64,000 bases of DNA, from NCBI GenBank assembly GCA_023459275.1, contig JAEWVC010000057.1, positions 1-64,000 of the forward strand, read 5' to 3'. Shown piece by piece: positions 58,953-64,000 of this stretch (position 1 is its first letter; each line of letters starts with the position of its first letter). A program made the translations under genes and the position numbers. Origin of the DNA: Bacillota bacterium (lineage in GTDB: Bacteria > Bacillota > Clostridia > Christensenellales > Aristaeellaceae). The notes beneath the pieces were generated by a model that saw only the letters and a program-made list of their open reading frames with translations, was not told where the DNA came from and ran no database searches.

Positions 58953-61529
58953 CTAGGGAAGCACGCCCAGTCTGCGCGCCTCATTCACGCACTGTATCCG
59001 GGTGGTAACCTGCAGCTTGCCAAAAATATTTCCCAGATGGATTTTGGTCGTGCTCAGGGAAATCTCCAGCCGGCCGGAAATTTCCCGGTTTGTATAGCCA
59101 TCGGCCAGCAGCGCAAGGACTTTTTGCTCCTGGCGCGTCAACTGCTTGTATAGGGGCACAGACGGACCCTTTTTCTCGGTTTCCGGGGGCTGCGGGCCAC
59201 GAAAGGCTTGTGCCAGAAAGGCATGGATGAATTGCTTTTGCTTTTTCCCTGCCGCGGGAAAGCGGCTGATCAGCCTGGCCAGAGGTTCGCCCTCATCCAG
59301 AAAAGAACGCAGATACCCTTCCGCAACGCCTATGGCAATGCTCCGTTCCAGATATTGGTTTGCTTTTTCTTCCTCCCCTTTCCGGCCTGAAACCATGGCC
59401 AGAAGGTTCAGCGCTTCCACCGCGCTGTGCCTTCGCTCCGTTTCCAGGGCAAAGGTCAGGAGGCGGTTAAGCAGCATATCGGCATCCTGCAACGCTTCCC
59501 GGGCGATCAAGCAGCGGGCGAAGACCAGAAGTTCATACTCTCTCGTTCTGGAAAGCTCCTGATATATCCCCAGTTTGCAGGATTGAAACCAGCTTTCGGT
59601 CCCCTGCAGATCACCGGACGCCAGCAGCATGCGCACCCGAAACGCCTTGAGCAGATAGTTCCAGTGCATTTTGTGGATATTTTGGAGCTGTTCCTCACAG
59701 CTGGCGATGGTGGTAAAGGCACTTTGGATGTCCCCCTGCGCCCGGTTGATTTTTGCAAGCGCCGCCATGCCCGGCACCAGCACGCCGGGGCAATTCGCGC
59801 GCGCGGCCTTGTCAACGGCGGACAGCAGATGCCGCTTTGCTTCTTCCAAACAATTGCTCTCGTACAGGGATTCGCCCGCAATGAGCTGGTCATAACCGGG
59901 CGGTTCGTTTTTTAGCATGGCACGGTAGCTTCCCAGCATGCTCTGATACATTGCAGGCTGCTTTTTATACAGATGGATCAGGCTGCGGGAGGAACACCGG
60001 AAAAAAGTGATGTCATACGGATTGAAATCCATGTATTTTACCATGTTCCATGTTGGCCCGCCGCTGTCCGCCATTTCTTTGAGCAGGGAATAGGCCCCCG
60101 CCATATCCCCTTCCAGGATCAGGCAATGCGCCAGGATCAGGCGGCAGCTCTTCTCCGCGTATGCTTTCGCTTCCTCCGAAGCGTACCTCGGGCCGGCTGC
60201 GATGGTTTCCATAACGGCGATCCACTGTTTGCACAATGCAAACTGGCCGCTCTGCGCATGGAATGTAGCTTTCAGCGCGGCAATCTCCAGGCTGCCGCGC
60301 AATATGGATTCCGGGATACGCGCTATTAAGGACAGCGCCGTGGAGCAATCGCCGCTGTTTATGATCAAAGGGCTCTGTTCGGCAATCAACGCAAGCGCTT
60401 GCTGATACTGCATCCCCGCCAGATAGTGCTCAACCGCCTGCTGCGGCTGCCCGTTTGCGTAAAACCAGGATGCCGCCCTGCCGTGGAGGGCGGATGCGGG
60501 ATAGCTGAGTTCAGACAGGCGGTTGCGCAAAAAATCCCTGAACAGATGATGGTATCTGTACCAGACCGCGTTTTCATCCAGGGAAATGAGGAAACCGTTC
60601 CCCTGCTTCAATTCCGTCAGCAATGGGCCGCTGCTGCCGGATTGGGTGACCGCGTCGCACAGCTGGGCGCAAAACGCATCCAAAATGGACGTCTGCAAAA
60701 AGAACGCCTGTTTCTCGTCCGGCCAGCAGCCGTAAACCTCCTGGAGAAAGTATTGGCCAAGGCTTTGGCCGCCGCGCCGGAGGCAGTCCAGCACTTGCAG
60801 CTGATCCTGCTTGGCGTTGAGCGATATGGCGATCATCACCAGGGCCGCGGCCCAGCCCTCCGCGTAATTCCCGATCACATCCAGCGCGGACACGTCCAGG
60901 CTGAACCCGCGCACCGTATAAAACTGAAGGACTTCCTGCCGCTCAAAGCGCAGATCGTTTGCGGTGATGCGGGACAGCTGTTCCTGAACCTCTATCTGCG
61001 CCAGTTCCATGACGGGCTCTGCCCGGCCGATGAGGATCAGATGCATTCTGGAAGGGATGTACCGCAAAAAAAACAGCAGGCTTTTAAGTATTTCCGGATT
61101 CGTGATGTGGTGGAAATCGTCCAGGACCAGAAAAGCATCCGTGTTCATTGCCTCCAGCTTATCCAGCAGGATATGCAGATGAAAGTTTGTCTTGAATAAT
61201 TCCGGTGAGGAAAAAACATATGCCGTATCAGGCAAAATGCTTTCATCAAGCTCATTGAGGGCGGAGCAGATATATTGCCAGAAAACCTTTGGGGCATTAT
61301 CATTTTCATCCAGGGAGATCCAGGCCGGCTGCGCCTGCCGGCTGCCGAGCCATTGCAGAACGGCCGTTGTTTTCCCGTACCCGGCCGGAGCCGATACAAG
61401 CGTCAGCTTTTTTTGGTATGCCAAATCAAGCTTTGCGTTCAGTCTCAGGCGCGTGATTGTATGGCCCGCAAGATCGGGTTTATAAAATTTGGTTCTGATC
61501 AGTTCGCTGCTGTGCGGAGGCTCAGCCAT
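58953..61529 (-). CDS. LuxR-family regulator of the MalT/LAL type
   Basis: 858 aa. An N-terminal STAND ATPase (Walker A SAPAGYGKTT near residue 47; LVLDDFHH as Walker B), then a long helical TPR-like region, then a C-terminal LuxR helix-turn-helix (LTRQEQKVLALLADGYTNRE and LSTTKIHLGNIFGKL). Signal-activated and ATP-dependent by analogy with MalT. ATG 61529 has GGAGGG six bases before it. The regulated genes are unknown; the neighbouring small secreted protein and serine hydrolase are candidates. Confidence 0.88.
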   Translation of the reverse strand: MAEPPHSSELIRTKFYKPDLAGHTITRLRLNAKLDLAYQKKLTLVSAPAGYGKTTAVLQWLGSRQAQPAWISLDENDNAPKVFWQYICSALNELDESILPDTAYVFSSPELFKTNFHLHILLDKLEAMNTDAFLVLDDFHHITNPEILKSLLFFLRYIPSRMHLILIGRAEPVMELAQIEVQEQLSRITANDLRFERQEVLQFYTVRGFSLDVSALDVIGNYAEGWAAALVMIAISLNAKQDQLQVLDCLRRGGQSLGQYFLQEVYGCWPDEKQAFFLQTSILDAFCAQLCDAVTQSGSSGPLLTELKQGNGFLISLDENAVWYRYHHLFRDFLRNRLSELSYPASALHGRAASWFYANGQPQQAVEHYLAGMQYQQALALIAEQSPLIINSGDCSTALSLIARIPESILRGSLEIAALKATFHAQSGQFALCKQWIAVMETIAAGPRYASEEAKAYAEKSCRLILAHCLILEGDMAGAYSLLKEMADSGGPTWNMVKYMDFNPYDITFFRCSSRSLIHLYKKQPAMYQSMLGSYRAMLKNEPPGYDQLIAGESLYESNCLEEAKRHLLSAVDKAARANCPGVLVPGMAALAKINRAQGDIQSAFTTIASCEEQLQNIHKMHWNYLLKAFRVRMLLASGDLQGTESWFQSCKLGIYQELSRTREYELLVFARCLIAREALQDADMLLNRLLTFALETERRHSAVEALNLLAMVSGRKGEEEKANQYLERSIAIGVAEGYLRSFLDEGEPLARLISRFPAAGKKQKQFIHAFLAQAFRGPQPPETEKKGPSVPLYKQLTRQEQKVLALLADGYTNREISGRLEISLSTTKIHLGNIFGKLQVTTRIQCVNEARRLGVLP

Positions 61530-61579
61530 AGCATACCCTCCAATCCCGGCTGAGTATGCGCGTATGGATCTTATGCCAT

Positions 61580-61608
61580 ATTCTATCACAAAACACCTTA
61601 TGATTCAA
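61580..61608 (-). promoter_or_regulatory. Promoter of the LuxR-type gene
   Basis: On the minus strand TTGAAT (61608-61603) and TAGAAT (61585-61580) are 17 bp apart, about 50 bp before the start. The rest of 61530-61837 shows no gene. Confidence 0.65.
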
Positions 61609-61837
61609 CAAATATCCCTTTGGGCATCCGAAAGGGCGGGGACCATATCCTCCGCGGCGCCCGGACAAGCGCATGGATGCCGCAGGGATGTTTTGGCTTT
61701 GCCCAAAGCATGTGATATGACGTTTGGCGATAAGAAGTGACGCTTGACTTCCGCAGGGGAGCATCGGAAAATGGATATGGGGTCACCGGCGGAAAACCGG
61801 CCGCGGCATGCGCCGATTGCGCCTGAGGAGGGGTTTT

Positions 61838-62995
61838 ATGAACTTTTCCAAGCTGGCAGCCTATCTGGATACCTTTTACGCGCAAAAGGACATTCCCGGC
61901 CTGGGGTGCGCCGTGTATTACAAACACAGGCCTGTGTTTGAGCATTACGCCGGGTTTTCCGATGTGGAGAACAAGGTTGCCTTCGGCCCGGAAACGGTTT
62001 TCAGGCTGTATTCGACCACAAAGATTGCCACCTGCACGGCGGCGCTTCAGCTGATGGAGGCGGGCAAATACAGGCTGAGCGACCCATTGTATGAATACCT
62101 GCCGGAATTCCGGCACATGGCCGTGTCTTGCGCGGGTCAGGACGGTACCGTAGATATCCGCCCCGCCCAAAACATCATCACAATAGAACAGCTTTTCAGC
62201 ATGACCGCCGGCATTGCCATGTGGAGCGCGGAGGACACAAAACAATTTAGGGACGCGCAAGGAAACCCTTTGGGCACACAGGCCGTCATCCGGTCGCTTG
62301 CGGAAAAACCGCTGATGTTTGAGCCGGGGACCCGCTTCAAGTACGGCATATGCCACGATGTGCTGGGCGCGCTGGTGGAGGTGGTTTCGGGCAGGCGCTT
62401 TGGCGCTTACGTGAAAGAAAACGTGCTTGACGCGCTGGGCATGCGGGACACTTCCTTCGATTTGCCGGAGGAGGGACGCTTTTGCAAGCTGTACAGCCAT
62501 TTCAGCGGCAAGACACACACGGCGGAGAGCACCGGGGACGCGTACCGGCATATTTTGAAGCCCACTCCGCTTTATGAGAGCGGCGGCGGCGGGCTGTATT
62601 CCTCCGTGCGGGATTACGTGCTGCTGGCGCAGGCGCTGTGCAACGGGGGCGCCGCGCAAAACGGCGCGCGCCTTTTGAAAAAGGAAACGGTTGACCTGAT
62701 GCGCACAAAGCGGCTTGCGAAGGACGCCCAGCAGGACTTTGAGGCGTTCGGCGGTCCCAGCAAGTACGGCTACAGCTACGGTTTGGGCGTGCGCACCCTT
62801 GTGGATAGGGAGCGGAACAATTCCCTCAGCCGCAACGGCGAATTCGGCTGGGACGGGGCATGCGGCTGCTATGTCCTCATGGACCCCGGTTCACAGCTGG
62901 CCCTGTTCTACGCGCAGCAGGAGGCCGGCTCGCAGTGGTGGTTCTGGCATGGCACCGTAAGAAACATGGCGTACGCCAGCGTGTGGGGGGATTGA
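61838..62995 (+). CDS. Serine hydrolase of the beta-lactamase (class C / esterase) family
   Basis: 385 aa. The catalytic Ser-x-x-Lys is YSTTK (near residue 58), with the Tyr motif probably YGICHD and a late HGT (WHGTVRN) in place of KTG. No signal peptide is visible. AGGAGGGG precedes the ATG at 61838. Family members include esterases, D-aminopeptidases and transferases, so a role in resistance should not be assumed. Confidence 0.83.
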   Translation: MNFSKLAAYLDTFYAQKDIPGLGCAVYYKHRPVFEHYAGFSDVENKVAFGPETVFRLYSTTKIATCTAALQLMEAGKYRLSDPLYEYLPEFRHMAVSCAGQDGTVDIRPAQNIITIEQLFSMTAGIAMWSAEDTKQFRDAQGNPLGTQAVIRSLAEKPLMFEPGTRFKYGICHDVLGALVEVVSGRRFGAYVKENVLDALGMRDTSFDLPEEGRFCKLYSHFSGKTHTAESTGDAYRHILKPTPLYESGGGGLYSSVRDYVLLAQALCNGGAAQNGARLLKKETVDLMRTKRLAKDAQQDFEAFGGPSKYGYSYGLGVRTLVDRERNNSLSRNGEFGWDGACGCYVLMDPGSQLALFYAQQEAGSQWWFWHGTVRNMAYASVWGD

Positions 62996-63068
62996 TCCCC
63001 CGTTCCAGGGCAAAAAGCAAGGGCAAAAAACGGAGGCGGTGGCAAATGGCGGTAAACCCGCATCATTC

Positions 63069-63117
63069 CCATGCAAAGCCCCTGGAAGGCGGTCCGCCTC
63101 CCAGGGGCTTTGCATGG
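63069..63117. terminator. Long hairpin between the serine hydrolase and GH3 genes
   Basis: ATGCAAAGCCCCTGG (63071-63085) pairs with CCAGGGGCTTTGCAT (63101-63115), continued inward by AGGCGG/CCGCCT with one bulge. The U run is weak on both strands, but the position between convergent stops fits a shared terminator. Confidence 0.7.
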
Positions 63118-63133
63118 AAAGGGTACGGCGCTT

Positions 63134-64000
63134 TTACAGCGTGATTTCAGCCGTCAAAGGCTTATTTCCGGTAAGCTGGGCGGTCCGTTCGTCCGGCTGG
63201 CCCCCGCCCACAAACACCTGCACGGCGCCCTTGTGCATCTGGGCCGTGCCCTCCCCGTCATACACGCTCAACTGCTCCCGGCGGATATGCAAATTAACCG
63301 TTTTGGATTCCCCCGCCCTGATGAATACGCTGTCGAACGCTCCCAACTGCCGGATGGGGGCGGGCCAGGCCGGGTTTTTCAAGGTGATGTAGGCCTGCAC
63401 CGCTTCCTTGCCGTCCATCGGGCCCGCGTTTGCCACCGTGACCGTAACATCCAGGGAATCGCCTGCCGCGCTTACCCGCAGGCCGCTGTAGGCAAAGCGT
63501 GTGTAGGACAGGCCGTACCCGAAGGGGTAGGCCGGCATATCCTTCATAAAGCGGTAGGTGCGGCCCGCCATGCTGTAGGAGCTGAAATCCGGCACCTGCT
63601 CCATGGCGGCGTAAAAGGTAACCGGCAGGCGCCCGCAGGGGCTGTATTTTCCAAAAAGCACCTCCGCGATGGCGAGGCCGCCCATCTGGCCGGGATACCA
63701 GGCCTGCAAGATGGCGCCGAAATGATCCTCCTGCGGGAAAATGGTGGCCGAGCCCGTCATGTTGACAAGCACCGCGGGTTTTTTTACGGATGCCAGCGCG
63801 CTGATCAGGCTGCGCTGGGATTCGGGCAGGTGCATGGTGCTCCTGTCCCCGGAGCCCAGGCCTTCCTCGCCCTCCCTGTCGCCGTTGAGCCCGGTGACCA
63901 GGATCACGGCGTCGGCAATTTCAGCGGCGCGCAGGGCTTCCCCAATGCGGTAGTCCGGCGTTTCCCCCCAGGTTTCTTCCACGGAGCCGCCCGCCAGCGC
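63134..64000 (-). CDS. Glycoside hydrolase family 3, C-terminal part (runs off right edge)
   Basis: At least 289 aa visible, open to the window end. It includes the GH3 (alpha/beta)6 sandwich domain (VILVTGLNGDREGE, LPESQRSLISALASV, VLVNMTGSATIF), the linker YPFGYGLSYTRFAYS, and a fibronectin-III-like C-terminal domain (VTVTVANAGPMDGKEAVQAY). The catalytic Asp of the N-terminal barrel lies outside the window, so beta-glucosidase, xylosidase or another specificity cannot be chosen. Confidence 0.88.
   Translation of the reverse strand, partial: ALAGGSVEETWGETPDYRIGEALRAAEIADAVILVTGLNGDREGEEGLGSGDRSTMHLPESQRSLISALASVKKPAVLVNMTGSATIFPQEDHFGAILQAWYPGQMGGLAIAEVLFGKYSPCGRLPVTFYAAMEQVPDFSSYSMAGRTYRFMKDMPAYPFGYGLSYTRFAYSGLRVSAAGDSLDVTVTVANAGPMDGKEAVQAYITLKNPAWPAPIRQLGAFDSVFIRAGESKTVNLHIRREQLSVYDGEGTAQMHKGAVQVFVGGGQPDERTAQLTGNKPLTAEITL

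Noticed and set aside
61838..62995. Antibiotic-resistance beta-lactamase
   Set aside because: Only the general serine-hydrolase fold motifs are present, with HGT instead of KTG and no signal peptide, so esterase or peptidase activity is more likely.

Overview
The window looks like a chromosomal segment of an uncultured, GC-rich, anaerobic gut-type Bacillota (Clostridia, possibly Christensenellales/Aristaeellaceae-like; this placement is a guess from gene content and style). Nearly all of it is sugar import, intracellular glycoside hydrolysis and sugar-acid/polyol catabolism. I see no rRNA, tRNA, CRISPR array, transposase or phage gene. Four binding-protein-dependent ABC sugar importers are present, each with one solute-binding protein and two permeases and none with an ATPase, which implies a shared MsmX-type ATPase encoded elsewhere. 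All four binding proteins have signal peptides without a lipobox cysteine. No glycosidase here has a recognisable signal peptide, so the strategy appears to be oligosaccharide import followed by cytoplasmic breakdown.

Region 1 (about 0.3-18.8 kb, minus strand) is a 13-gene cluster read from 18.8 kb down to 0.3 kb: GH38-like alpha-mannosidase, GH13 enzyme, enolase-superfamily dehydratase, binding protein, two permeases, FAD-dependent oxidoreductase, GH10 endoxylanase-like enzyme, short-chain dehydrogenase, lactonase, GH2 enzyme, mannonate dehydratase and an RraA-like aldolase. Together these could take a released sugar to its lactone, acid and 2-keto-3-deoxy acid, then cleave it. A divergent pair of AraC regulators (19.0-20.8 kb) probably controls this cluster and region 2. 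Region 2 (21.2-30.4 kb, plus) is an Lpl-type importer, a membrane-bound AraC regulator, a formylglycine-type sulfatase and a GH127 beta-L-arabinofuranosidase.

The 600 bp between the convergent GH127 gene and the inositol operon is a dense array of perfect inverted repeats bracketed by copies of one 18-bp palindrome. Part of it recurs at 47.3 kb. Region 3 (31.0-40.8 kb, minus) is a myo-inositol catabolic operon (deoR-type regulator, aldolase, iolC, mmsA/iolA, iolG, iolB, iolD, iolE, TIM-barrel isomerase). Divergent from it is a third importer followed by a GH38 alpha-mannosidase (41.3-47.3 kb), an arrangement that suggests a mannosylated inositol substrate.

Region 4 (47.5-50.6 kb) holds a PocR-domain AraC regulator, a TolB-like propeller protein and a LacI regulator. 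The LacI gene is divergent from a fourth operon (50.8-57.8 kb): binding protein, two permeases, GH13 and GH31. Both LacI-flanking promoters carry palindromic operators. The right end has a small secreted protein, a MalT/LuxR-type ATPase regulator, a serine beta-lactamase-like hydrolase and the C-terminal part of a GH3 glycosidase that runs off the window.
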